From Dendrolimus kikuchii (lineage: Eukaryota > Arthropoda > Insecta > Lepidoptera > Lasiocampidae), in contig CM034412.1 of NCBI GenBank assembly GCA_019925095.2, positions 620,001 through 684,000 of the forward strand: DNA of 64,000 nt. Reading direction: 5' to 3'. The notes beneath the pieces were generated by a model. The model was not told the origin of the DNA and ran no database searches. It saw nothing but the letters and a program-made list of their open reading frames with translations. Shown in pieces: positions 11,250 to 21,581 of this stretch. Position numbers and translations under genes: made by a program. Each line of letters starts with the position of its first letter. Positions within the stretch are counted from its first letter, which is position 1.

Positions 11250-12262
11250 TGTCTGTGCAGAATGCTTACTGATCGTCTGTATGTCTTAGATCGTTTTCTG
11301 ATTCGGTGCGGGAGTGGCATTGACGGAATCAGGAAACCCTCATCGCTCATAGAAATGTCTGCGCTCGGTAAGCTTTTGGTGCTGACTACTTATTGATGAC
11401 CCGTATAGGGTGAAGGAGTATGATGGAATGCTTTTTTGTCTCAAAGGAAGATCTTCTAGCGAAGCTATTGTTATGCCTTGCAGGCTTAGGCCCATCTGTT
11501 GTTGTTGGAAAGTATATATTCTTTGTACATGTCGGGCATCGTTTGTGAGCTCAATTATTGCACAGTGCCATCGGCTTATAAGTCTTCAACTACAAATTAC
11601 CGAGCATCGATTCCCATCGCTGCTGTACTGACATGTCAGAAGCGACATTAGTTTGAATTAAAATTTGAATTTGGAATAAACGTATTCGAAGGATTAAAGA
11701 AAAATTACAATTACCCTCTTAAAGCCTCAGAAAAGGATGAAGGAATCTTTTAATTTTTTCAAGTCCCGAAGAATCCGTTGTGGTTGAAAATTGGCTCGAT
11801 TAAAGAGTAATCAATTTCTCACGGGGATTACTCGAGTCGAGAGCTCCGAGGAATCCCGTAAGTCGGTTTTAAGAAGGAATACCTATATTTTGGACTTAAT
11901 TTCTTAAGCCTGACTCAGAGTCGTCTTTGGGAATTATTATTAAGCTCCCGATTATAATCATTGTTGGAAATGAAAAATTGTTCTTTTAATTGACGAAAGA
12001 AACGAATTTTATTTAGGACAGTTAAACTAATATAAAATCAAGTTCTAACAAAAATAGACTTAAAAAAAACTGGTCTTAAAAGGGGCATCATTGTCAGCAT
12101 AATGCTAGTCTTTCGGCCAGCGCGCTGTACTTCCGCTGAGTCCATAAAGTATTGAAGTCACGACAGGCATTACGCCATTGTATAGCATAATTACAACAAC
12201 AATATAATCTGATACTTAATTTAATAATATAAAATACAGTTTAGTAATAATAGTACATATGT
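11250..12262. other. no gene seen
   Basis: About 1 kb with one 73-codon frame at 11410 that matches nothing I know. A GC-richer stretch at 11270-11560 may be an old retroelement, which is unproven. Confidence 0.4.
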
Positions 12263-12564
12263 ACCTAATATGTATATGGAAAGAATGCATGATGAAAGAA
12301 TGACTAAACAGATATACAATGCAAAAGTAGATGGATGCAGAAGTCGCGGAAGGCCACGACACACCTTCCATGATCAAATTGATCGTGTACTAGCAGAAGG
12401 TGATGTAAGGAGCCTTAAGAACAGACGAGCGTGTATGACAAGAGTTATAAATGTCAAAGAAGTAAGTGAGGTGTGTAAGAATAAGCCTGAATGGCGCTCT
12501 GTTGTTCGTGCCTACCCCGCAAGGGAACTGGCGCGAAGTTATGTATGTATGTATGTATGTATGT
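12263..12564 (+). mobile_element. RTE-like LINE 3' fragment with target duplication
   Basis: It encodes MERMHDERMTKQIYNAKV through AYPARELARS and ends in TATG repeats. TATGTACCTAATA flanks both ends, a 13-bp target duplication. Confidence 0.85.
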
Positions 12565-12654
12565 ACCTAATAGATATTAATGTAGTACCTAATAGCAATG
12601 ATAATAAATTTAATATATAAATGTTACAATAACGCAAATTAAATAAATAATTTA

Positions 12655-12915
12655 TACGTGCAGGAACAGAGAAAGAATATAATTTACTGCGTTGGGACGG
12701 CTTGTCGTAAGAGGCGACAAAACAACCCACAGCCAGTTGGTAGGGTATTTGCCCGTCTGGATGGCTACCACCCCTGGTCTCGAGTATGCCGCCATAAGAA
12801 CCTTCAGTCGTGTTTCGGCATTGGTAAGCCAGGTTCTAGACACCCTTTAGACAGCAGAAACGCATTTTTAGCGCGTTTGGTGTTGCAAGTGTCCATAGGC
12901 GATGGTAACTGCCGT
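12655..12915 (+). repeat. Bm1-like SINE copy, 3' truncated
   Basis: It starts ACGTGCAGGAACAGAG and runs to CATAGGCGATGGTAACTGCC, then leaves the family before the A tail. The loss of the 3' end is unusual for target-primed insertion and implies a later deletion. Confidence 0.7.
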
Positions 12916-12964
12916 TTTGTGTTTTTGGAATTGTTTTCATCCGAAATAGGATAATAAGTAATAA

Positions 12965-13225
12965 AATATGATATTATTCAATAAAAATAATTTCCGACGT
13001 TTCGGCCACTTTTCAGTGGCCGTGATCACGGAAGACAAAGATGTCAAGTGTCAACGAGTATTGTTAAAGTTTTATTTAGCCTACCGCCAACTTGTTAATT
13101 TTAATTTTGTTTATGGTTATTATTTACTCTATGGGAGCCTAATCTAATTTACTACCGCTTCGCAACATGTTGTGGCTTGTAGAGGAGAAGCGGCGCAAGA
13201 AACTCTTCAGAAAACATGCCTAGCT
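12965..13225 (+). repeat. repeat E fragment
   Basis: CCGACGTTTCGGCCACTTTT, CCGTGATCACGG and GAGGAGAAGCGGCGCAAG match the interior of the element at 34987-35554. It carries the palindromes CGGCCACTTTTCAGTGGCCG and CCGTGATCACGG. Confidence 0.6.
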
Positions 13226-13439
13226 CTAGTAATTTTATATAATATTAAAATGGGTGGAAGGAAAAATAAAAGTAATTATCAATCAAGTTGGTTTGTGTTC
13301 CGTTGTACGCAGAAAGAGCTCACAGTGTCTTGAGGTCTGGCAGCTGGTTTTTCTGGGTTTGGGTCTTAATAGTTTTGATGATTGGATCCCAAACAAAAAC
13401 AAAACAAATTATCATTAAAAAAACATCAGTCTAGCTATT

Positions 13440-13659
13440 TATTTGTTATAATCTCTCCCGGCCGATTTCAGCAAGGGTGACTGACTGCATTTAAACACAT
13501 TTTCATTTGTCTGATTTAGGTGAATTGTTTTTGTATGTATGCAAGTGGGTCCCGAGATGATTTAGATTCGAATTTGAACCAGGTAGATGGCGCTGCAATC
13601 GGTTTCGAGATTTAGGTGAAATTATTTTTGGCAAGACGACGTCGGCCGGGTACAGCTAG
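13440..13659 (+). mobile_element. Helitron-like element, 3' part
   Basis: It holds GTGGGTCCCGAGATG and GGTAGATGGCGCTGCAATCG and ends CGTCGGCCGGGTACAGCTAG before T. Related interior sequence recurs at 15340-15438 and 52750-52905. The 5' end is not resolved. Confidence 0.5.
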
Positions 13660-13782
13660 TAAAAAATAAATAAGAAATATTGCAATTGAATATCACTTGT
13701 GTCGTCAAGGTTTAGGTCGCTCTGTGAATGTTGCTGCTCTTTTAAAAGTATATTTAATTTACGTCTTATTATTATTTAAGTT

Positions 13783-14092
13783 TATGGCTTGGCAGCTAGG
13801 CCTTTAAGCCAGATCTTGGTTTACAATATAGTTTCTTCATTTTCTTTAGCCTATTGTAGCACAGCTAAACTGTAGGTAATCAGCTAGTGCCATTCAACGG
13901 AGTTCTTGTGACAACTCAAAAGGCCACATTTGACTTTACAGTTCACATTTCTCACAAATCACATAATTACTACTCAAAAATTATCAATATCCTAGAACTA
14001 TTGTTCATCTTAGAGTAATTTTACACATTTTTAGAAAATAAAACTGCACAGCACAACATCTCCTTTCAGTTCCCGCCAAAAACTCCAAATGA
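13783..14092 (+). repeat. unclassified repeat D, copy 1
   Basis: It runs from ATGGCTTGGCAGCTAGGCC through CAACGGAGTTCTTGTGA and AAAATAAAACTGCACAGC to TTCCCGCCAAAAACTCC. Four copies lie in the window, all in plus orientation. No poly-A or terminal repeat was found. Confidence 0.6.
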
Positions 14093-14567
14093 AGAGAGAA
14101 AAATAACACAGAACCTAGCGCACGGTTTAAATAATTAGGGCGCCACTATCGCAAATTTGTCTAAATTCTAGCAACTTCAATATTAGATCAAGAGTCATTT
14201 CGATACTTACTAGTGATTTTTTGTACGATATCAAACATCGTGCAAGTATCAAGTTGCTTTAGTTACGACGTACGCATTTTGTCAACATAGCCTATGGTGT
14301 TTACTTTAATAATAACGACTACAATTTTGTAAGCAAAAGCTTTAACACCTTGTCGTAGTTAACAAAACAATTATTTGATTAAGAGAAGCTAAACTAACCA
14401 TTACACACATATCATGTCGGCTGTTCTTTGGTAAATATCGTCGAATTATAATGAAAGATTTTTACTTTAATTTCCACTAGACATCCTTGATAAACTTTAA
14501 AAATCCCTGCTCACGTGCAACTTGGTATTGTTACAGGCGTATTTAGTTATTTGTAGCGGTTTTTTTT
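14093..14567. other. no gene seen
   Basis: AT-rich DNA with no recognisable feature. Confidence 0.45.
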
Positions 14568-14850
14568 TTGTTTTTTTTTATTGCAGGAATTCAGCAGACA
14601 GGCAGACGGCCCACTTGATGGAAAGCTGGACATTTGCAACACCAAAGGTGCTACCAATGCGCTGCTGCTCTCTTAAGGGAGACTGGAACCTGGTCACTAA
14701 TGCCGGAACACAACAAAGGGTTGTTATGGCGGCATACTCTAGACCAGGCAAATACCCTACCACCTGGCTGTGGGTTGTTTAGTCGCCTCTTACGACAGGC
14801 CGCCCCAACGCAGGAAATTGTATTCTTTCTCCGTTCCTGCACGGATAAAA
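14568..14850 (-). repeat. Bm1-like SINE copy
   Basis: A T-rich tract and ATTGCAGGAATTCAGCAGAC open the antisense copy, which closes CCTGCACGGATAAAAA. Two internal segments are deleted (after GGAAAGC and near GACCAGG). Confidence 0.75.
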
Positions 14851-15013
14851 ATTGCGGATTTTAGACTCGGACCAACGTTACAATTAAAATAACATGGATA
14901 AATTCGCTTTGTTTATGATTCACTGACCTGACTACAGATTAAATAGAATAGTGACAGACGGCAAATAAAATAGTTCTCTTTCTAAACATTATGGTTAGGT
15001 TAAAGTTGCACAA

Positions 15014-15438
15014 TCTAATATATAAAATTCTCGTGTCACAATGTTCGTTCCCATAATCCTCTGAAACGGCTTGACCGATTCTTATGAAATTTTTTATGCA
15101 TATTCAGTAAGTCTGAGAATCGGATACTATCTATTTTTCAAACCCCTAAGTGATAAGGGGTGTCCACCCCAATTTTTTTTTTGATAAAATTTTATTTTTT
15201 TAAGATACAGCATTAAAAAATACATACAACCCTAAATTTTCACCCCATTGCGATCAACCCCTATTTTTTATTTGTTAATTATAAACTTTAATTTTTTGGC
15301 AAGATTTTTAATCTTATTTTGTGATGACTTAGAATATAAAATAAATTATATTACTCTTTTAGATTCACAATTAGAACCGGTAGGTGGGTCTGGGATCGGG
15401 TTCTAGAATTTTATTTTTTAAAGGCAGGACAACGCTAG
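15014..15438 (+). mobile_element. Helitron-like non-autonomous element
   Basis: It starts TCTAATATATAAAATTC after an A, and contains ACGGCTTGACCGATTC and AAGGGGTGTCCACCCC. It ends GGCAGGACAACGCTAG before T. The 5' TC and 3' CTAG-T ends fit a non-autonomous Helitron of about 425 bp. Confidence 0.65.
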
Positions 15439-15927
15439 TATTCTATTAAATATAATATTCATTTTTAACCGTTAATTGTAACAACACTAAAAATAATTTG
15501 TATTGCTCCCTAAGAGCGTACCGTTTTGGATTTTGAAAGTTTCTTAAACGCCCCTTACATTTTAAGGGTGGAAATTTCGTAAATAACGCCCCGGGGACGA
15601 GAATAAGGTTTGAGTTAAAACTTAAGAGGCCACAAAATCAAGATTTATAATGGGTGTAAAAACTTTTTGCGTTGAACGCCACGCTCGGAGCTGTGAAAAC
15701 GTCATTAAAAAGTCTTAACGCGAGTATTTCTAAAGTTTTAAGCAGCTGTGGGGAGACCGGTTTCCTGCTTTTAAGACTGACAGTGCAGACAGATTGGCGT
15801 GATAGTTTATGTTGCTCAAGCCACATCTGTGGACAATCTAACAACCTTATAACTTACCTGTAAAATGAATGATTTCGGAGCATGGCCTGTTTATATTTAG
15901 TTTATATAGTGGGCAAGTAGATATTTT
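15439..15927. other. no gene seen
   Basis: Both strands of 15638-15863 carry ~65-codon frames with no recognisable motif. Confidence 0.4.
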
Positions 15928-16165
15928 TTTTATTGCATCAGTGCAGCAGACAGGCAGACGGCCCACTTGATGGAAAGCGGTTACCATCGCCTATGGACAT
16001 TTGCAACAGCAAAGGTGCTACAAATGCGCTGCTGCTCTCTTAAGGGAGACTGGAACCTGGTCACTAATGCCGGAACACAACTCAAGGTTGTTGCGACATA
16101 CTTTAGACCAGGAGTGGTAGCCATCCAGTCGGACAAATGCCCTACCACCTGTCTGTGGGTTATTG
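15928..16165 (-). repeat. Bm1-like SINE copy
   Basis: It runs from TTTTTTTATTGCATCAGTGC on plus to CTACCACCTGTCTGTGGG and lacks the 5' ~80 bp of the family. Confidence 0.75.
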
Positions 16166-16207
16166 TGATATATAATATAATAACAACTTATAATGTTTAT
16201 GTTACAC

Positions 16208-16486
16208 TAAGGTTTTTTTTATGTTTAAGGCTTGGCAACTAGGCCTTTAAGCCAGGCACCATTGTATTGTAGGCTACAATCGACACTATTCAACGGAGTT
16301 CTTGTGAAAACTCGAAAGGCCACATTTGGCTATATAGTTCACATTTCTCGCAAAAACACATAATTATCACTCAAAAACTATCAACATCCTACAACTATTG
16401 TTCATTTTAGTGTAATTTTACACATTTTTAGAAAATAAAACTGCACAGCACAACATCCCCTTGCAGTTCCCGCCAAAAACTCCACA
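16208..16486 (+). repeat. unclassified repeat D, copy 2
   Basis: GGCTTGGCAACTAGGCC through TTCCCGCCAAAAACTCC, the same layout as copy 1. Confidence 0.6.
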
Positions 16487-16619
16487 CTAAGATATCATAT
16501 GAAACATTTATAGGTTATACCAAAGAGAGTAGTAGTAGTAGTTGTATTCGCCACAAAGGCAGGCAAAGGAATCTAGTCCATACAGCCAATTCTGATGTTT
16601 AAGTCTTCGTATAATAGTC

Positions 16620-16846
16620 GCGCAGTTGTACTGTAGGCTACAACTAACGCCATTCAACGGAGTTCTTGTGAAAACTCAAAAGGCCACATTTGACTATACA
16701 GTTCACATTTCTCACAAAACACATAATTACTACTCAAAAACTATCAATATCTTACAACTATTGTTCATTTTAGAGCAATTTTACACATTTTTAGAAAATA
16801 AAACTGCACAGCACAACGTCTCCTTTCAGTTCCCGCCAAAAACTCC
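16620..16846 (+). repeat. unclassified repeat D, copy 3
   Basis: It lacks the GGCTTGGCAAC start, beginning near TTGTACTGTAGGCTACAAC, but keeps the same end. It lies 134 bp after copy 2 in direct orientation. Confidence 0.6.
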
Positions 16847-17102
16847 TATACCAAAGAGAATTGTTGCCTCATGTCAGTGACGTGGCAATAATAGACAATC
16901 GCTGTATCCGATCATATTCGATTAAATGAATCGATACACATATAGGCATGTTACAATATAGACAAGCATGAGTTATTTTTTTATTTAAATCATAAAGTTA
17001 ACAAAGTATTTATACTGTTTATTCTATGTAGATATATATTATTATTGACATATTAAATAGTTTTTAAATTAAACTCATTAAAATATTCGGGTCGTTTTAG
17101 TA

Positions 17103-17352
17103 CATACATACATACATACATAACTTCACGCCAGTTCCCTTGCGGGGTAGGCACGAACAACAGAGCGCCATTTAGGCCCATTCTTACACACCTCACTTGC
17201 TTCTTTGACATTCATAACTCTTGTCATGCACACTCGTCTGTTCTTAAGGCTCCTGACATCACCCTCCGTTAGTACACGATCAATTTGATCATGGAAGGTG
17301 TGTCGTGGCCTTCCACGACTTCTGCATCCATCCACTGCTGCTGCTGTCCTGC
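17103..17352 (-). mobile_element. RTE-like LINE 3' fragment nested in repeat X
   Basis: Its minus frame reads DGCRSRGRPRHTFHDQIDRV through AYPARELA. GTCGTTTTAGTA occurs on both sides, giving a 12-bp target duplication within repeat X. Confidence 0.85.
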
Positions 17353-17560
17353 TGTCGTTTTAGTATTACGCCAAAAGGAAGGTTTGCACTGATAATTAGT
17401 GTTGTGTCGGGTATTATGCCGGTAATAAGCTGAGTGTAAACTTTGTTTGCTGATATTGCGGCGTACAATATCGCAAAATATGTTTTTATTTTTAAGATAC
17501 ATGTCAGCAATGTCAGTACTTACGTCTATTCCAGTTGTTTTTTTAAATAGCTTCAATGTA
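17353..17560 (-). repeat. unclassified repeat X, copy 2
   Basis: Reverse-oriented match to 3915-4115, interrupted at its AAAACGAC end by the LINE fragment. It lies just upstream of the complexin exon acceptor. Confidence 0.5.
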
Positions 17561-17649
17561 CAGACACGGCATGTTTAGAATTTTATAATATTATAGATTA
17601 CCAATGGCATGTATGTTGCGTATTAAAATTTGTGTCTGTTTTGTTGCAG

Positions 17650-17729
17650 TTGTGAAGTAATCAATTAGAACAAGATGGCGGCGTTCGTGGCCAAACAGAT
17701 GGTCGGCAATAAATTGAGCGCCGTTAAAG
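17650..17729 (+). CDS. cpx: complexin, first coding exon (partial gene)
   Basis: The exon lies between a strong acceptor (pyrimidine-rich tract, TTTTGTTGCAG ending at 17649) and the donor AAAG|GTAATT at 17730. After 25 nt of leader, ATG at 17675 opens MAAFVAKQMVGNKLSAVK plus the first base of a Gly codon (phase 1). That peptide closely matches the N-terminus of insect complexins, including the exon break after VK. Complexin is a small cytosolic protein that binds assembled SNAREs at synapses and both clamps and promotes vesicle fusion. Because the exon begins in the 5' leader, at least one non-coding exon must lie upstream. The central and accessory helices, encoded by later exons, were not found to the right, so the gene probably continues past the window. 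A stray duplicated exon is possible. Confidence comes from the peptide plus both splice sites. Confidence 0.85.
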
Positions 17730-17892
17730 GTAATTGCTTAAAATTAGATATTTAATACAAAAATCTAGTCTATAAGTGACCGTCCACGACCAATTACGGC
17801 CTTTGTATTCATAATTAAAGGGCTTTGTCGCTTAAGCGACCATGCTGCCCTGATAAGTACAATTAAATAGGGTAACAAAAAATAGTATCTAA

Positions 17893-20800
17893 TCACTGAT
17901 TTCTTATATCTACCAGTTTATATAGAATTCTAGCGTCATTTGAAGATGGGTCTGCTAGAATACTATTAATTTGACCTAATAACCTTAAATTGACTCCACA
18001 ACTTTGTCTAAAAGTGTCATTCTGGACACATTCTATCAATATATGATACAAATCATCCATAGTGTTGCAAGTTTCACAACTTGGGGAATCAATTCTGCGA
18101 ACTAAGTACAAAAATTTGTTGCATGGAATGTGTCCAGATCTGAGTCTTAAAGCTGTTATTAATTCCTTTCTAGTCAAAGTTGTGTTGCCAATCCAAGGAG
18201 AATTTAAAGGCTGTGGCTGGATTGTGTGGTACCAAATACCTTTTTCTAAGGACCTTACATTAAAATATTCTTGCCAGATATTGTAACATTCTTTTTGTAA
18301 TTTACTAATGTAATTTGGAAAAGTAGGAAGAATGTCAATCGTCACACCGTCAGTTCCACCCTGTTTCGCTAATCTATCTACTTGTTCGTTGCCAACCAGC
18401 CCTATATGCGATGGGATCCATTGTAAAACAATGTTTTTACCTGCAGATTCTAAATTCATAAGAAGCTTCAGAATGGTATAGGCTACCGGTCGCCCTCGAA
18501 AAGTCGAGGTACACTGAGCCAGGTGTTCAAGACCACTTCTAGAATCCGTCAATATTACTACGTCTGAATAATTTGTTGAATTTAGAAATGATAACGCCTC
18601 TGACATAGCTACAAGTTCAATTTCCATAATGGATAGACTAGGATTCATTTTAAAACTGCAGTGATAATTTGAATTTAAAATCAAAAAAGCCCCTCCAGCT
18701 GTATTAACTTCCTTAGAACCATCTGTAAACACCTTCACATAGTTAGGATAAAATTCATTGATATGTTTTGTAGTTAAATTTTTTAAGGATATTGGGTGAA
18801 ACTGGCGTTTAGACTTATCGATTCCTTCGATATTAGTTCTTATGAATTTTGAAATATTAATATTATTTATCCATGTATTTAAGGAGAACATACCTATTGG
18901 CGTACTCGAATGAATCGCAAGATTTTCACAAACAGGATGTACTAAAGTTAAACAAGGTTTCTTCTTAGTATTCCAGAATCTGTTTAAAGTAAGTTCTGTT
19001 AATTTTGATATAAGTTCTATTATACAATTATTTGACATAGATTTTGATTTAAGCCAAAATTTACCACTTAGGTATCTTCTCCTTATATACAAAGGGCATA
19101 GATTAAGTTCACTTTCCATAACGTGTATTGGGCTACTTCGTATAAAGCCCCCAATAATTCTCATGGCTTGATTTTGTAGTCTGTCTAGCTTTGCTAAAGT
19201 GGTTTTGCAACAATTATCATATAAAAAGCTCGCATAATCTAATCTACTCCTTATAATCGATATGTATAGCCTACGTAAATGTACAGGATGCATCCCCCAT
19301 CCTGAACCTGCTAATATTTTGAAAATATTTAATAATTTAAGGATTCTTTCAGATAGTTCGTTAACATGTTTAGTCCACTTAAGGGAACGATCCAGCCATA
19401 GACCAAGATATTTGACAGTTTGAACATTTTCAATACAAGTACCATTAATATTCAAATTTATATTATGTGTTTGATATCCTTTCCTAAAAACACAGATTTT
19501 ACTTTTAGTGGGTGATATATCTAAGCCAATGTTGATCAAACATGTATTTAATTTATCTAGGGCTAATTGAATTTCTTCTGCTGCTTCGTACACATTGTTT
19601 GAAACTATATACAAGACATAATCGTCCGCATATTGTGAGATATGGATATTTGGTAATGTGGATATAGCTTTACAAATATTAATTGTTGATATATTAAATA
19701 ACAATGGAGAAATTGGATCACCTTGTGCTAAACCACGACCGGTATTTCTAGATAATTTATAATCATTGCTTTCAATTACAAGAGTTCTGTTTTTAAGGAA
19801 CTCCCATAGATAGGCACATACTTTGGATCCTATGTTAAGATTGTCCAAGGTTAAAACAAGGCTCGTAATATCAACATGGTTATATGCATTACTAATATCA
19901 AGAAAACACCCAATTGTTAGTTTGTCTGTAGAAAAACCAATTTGAATATTTGTTACCAGTTCAGTTAGATTATCTAAACATGAACGTCCTTTTCTAAACC
20001 CTTTAGTTTCATCTGCAAACAATTTCTGACTCTCTAAATACCACTCTACTCTATTGTTTATAATAGCATGAAATATTTTGGACAAACAAGAAAGTAAAGA
20101 GATTGGTCTGAGTGATGATCTACAATTTAGTTCTTGACTAGCTTTAGGAATAGGGATTATTCTTATCTTACGCCACTGAATAGGTACAAAACTAATAGAA
20201 AAAAACATATTATAGATTTTGAGTAATATATCTTTGCCAATATCAGGAAGATTGAAAATCATTGAGTAAGAAATCTCATCACATCCTGGCGAGGTGTCTT
20301 TTGCTTTTAAGCATTTATTCAATTCTTGGAGGGATATTTCTATTTCTAATTTAGGATTAGAAGAAACAAATCTTGGGCAACTTGATTCAACAAAATCGGG
20401 CGTAAGACTAGTTAAAAGATTTTCAGCTGCGTTTTGGTCAGTATAAGTCTTAGAGTATTTATGACCTTTAAGCCATCGCATGCGTCGCCACATCTCGGTT
20501 ACTGTAGTACTTTCATTCAAAGAGTCACAAAATTCTCTCCAGCTCTTACTTTTAGCATTTCTAAGTAAACGTTGAGATTCACGTGTCTTTTGTTGCAGCT
20601 TCAACAAATTATCTGGAGTGGGATTGCGTCTAAAATTAGTTAATGCCAAACGTCTCTCAGCTATTGCTTTTGACAAAATAGGAGTCCAATACGGCTTGGG
20701 GATAAATTTACTGTTAGGATTTTGACATATTTTAGTGAATGGTATACATATATCTGCTACGTCATTTATAATATTAACAAAGGTATCATAAGCAACTTGT

Positions 20801-21579
20801 GGATCGTTAGGAATAGTAATATTAGTGAGTTTTTCAGCTACAATTTGTTTATATTTGTTCCAATCAGCGCATTTGAGATTACGTTTCTTAGAATAGACGG
20901 GATTGTAGTTATATGATGTTGATGTTTTAATAATTAAATGATCGCTTCCTAAACACTCAGATGTTACACGCCAATCGAATTTAAGAGATATATCTGATGA
21001 AACTATTGTAATATCTGGAGATGATTGCTGAAGATTCCCATTTACCATTTTGAGACGAGTTGGTGATCCATTATTTAAAGTGACAAAATTATGATCAATA
21101 AGTGAATCAAATATTTGAGTACCTCTGACATCCCTTTTATTAGACCAGTTGGGATGATGACCGTTAAAGTCTCCAAGTATAATTGTTTTACGGTTATTAA
21201 TTGAAAAAATGGTATCCCAGTTTCCAGGTAACGTATTAACATTTGGAGGGCAATATAAAGCTATTACATATTCAATAAGTTCGCAGTTAGTGATTTTAAC
21301 TACTAATAGCTCAATCGAAGAATTAATGCATGCCGTATCATATACTTGAGCTTGGAAAGACCTATGTATCAAAACAGCCACACCTCCGTATGAATCTAAT
21401 CTATCTCGACGAAATATGTTATAATCTTTTAGATTAATATTTGTTTCTTTATTTAACCATGTTTCACTTAACGCTACAATATGGATTTTCTCTTGCCATA
21501 AAAGTTGTTCAAAAGCTGTAAGTTTAGGCATTAAACTTTGTGAGTTCCATTGCAGAATATTCAAATCTTTTTTAGCCAT
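17893..21579 (-). CDS. LINE ORF2: endonuclease, reverse transcriptase, RNase H
   Basis: About 1,228 residues from the first ATG at 21579; numbers below count from a TTG two codons earlier. An apurinic-type endonuclease occupies roughly 7-220 (ALSETWLN ~38-45, GDFNGHHPNW ~138, GSDHLI ~213). The reverse transcriptase spans roughly 450-730, with PIPKASQ, GFRKGRSCLDNL, FLDISNAYNHVD, GLAQGDPISPLLF and the catalytic YADD at 652-655. RNase H lies at ~950-1075 with a full acidic set (TDGS D955, E990 region, TDSRS D1014, SHIGLVGNEQVD ending at D1070). The C-terminal CETC-H-C finger at 1170-1186 matches the CCHC of I/R1/jockey elements. The frame is unbroken. It would nick target DNA and copy the element RNA in the nucleus. 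ATG follows the ORF1 stop by two bases, suggesting termination-reinitiation. Confidence 0.95.
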   Translation of the reverse strand: MAKKDLNILQWNSQSLMPKLTAFEQLLWQEKIHIVALSETWLNKETNINLKDYNIFRRDRLDSYGGVAVLIHRSFQAQVYDTACINSSIELLVVKITNCELIEYVIALYCPPNVNTLPGNWDTIFSINNRKTIILGDFNGHHPNWSNKRDVRGTQIFDSLIDHNFVTLNNGSPTRLKMVNGNLQQSSPDITIVSSDISLKFDWRVTSECLGSDHLIIKTSTSYNYNPVYSKKRNLKCADWNKYKQIVAEKLTNITIPNDPQVAYDTFVNIINDVADICIPFTKICQNPNSKFIPKPYWTPILSKAIAERRLALTNFRRNPTPDNLLKLQQKTRESQRLLRNAKSKSWREFCDSLNESTTVTEMWRRMRWLKGHKYSKTYTDQNAAENLLTSLTPDFVESSCPRFVSSNPKLEIEISLQELNKCLKAKDTSPGCDEISYSMIFNLPDIGKDILLKIYNMFFSISFVPIQWRKIRIIPIPKASQELNCRSSLRPISLLSCLSKIFHAIINNRVEWYLESQKLFADETKGFRKGRSCLDNLTELVTNIQIGFSTDKLTIGCFLDISNAYNHVDITSLVLTLDNLNIGSKVCAYLWEFLKNRTLVIESNDYKLSRNTGRGLAQGDPISPLLFNISTINICKAISTLPNIHISQYADDYVLYIVSNNVYEAAEEIQLALDKLNTCLINIGLDISPTKSKICVFRKGYQTHNINLNINGTCIENVQTVKYLGLWLDRSLKWTKHVNELSERILKLLNIFKILAGSGWGMHPVHLRRLYISIIRSRLDYASFLYDNCCKTTLAKLDRLQNQAMRIIGGFIRSSPIHVMESELNLCPLYIRRRYLSGKFWLKSKSMSNNCIIELISKLTELTLNRFWNTKKKPCLTLVHPVCENLAIHSSTPIGMFSLNTWINNINISKFIRTNIEGIDKSKRQFHPISLKNLTTKHINEFYPNYVKVFTDGSKEVNTAGGAFLILNSNYHCSFKMNPSLSIMEIELVAMSEALSFLNSTNYSDVVILTDSRSGLEHLAQCTSTFRGRPVAYTILKLLMNLESAGKNIVLQWIPSHIGLVGNEQVDRLAKQGGTDGVTIDILPTFPNYISKLQKECYNIWQEYFNVRSLEKGIWYHTIQPQPLNSPWIGNTTLTRKELITALRLRSGHIPCNKFLYLVRRIDSPSCETCNTMDDLYHILIECVQNDTFRQSCGVNLRLLGQINSILADPSSNDARILYKLVDIRNQ

Positions 21580-21581
21580 AA

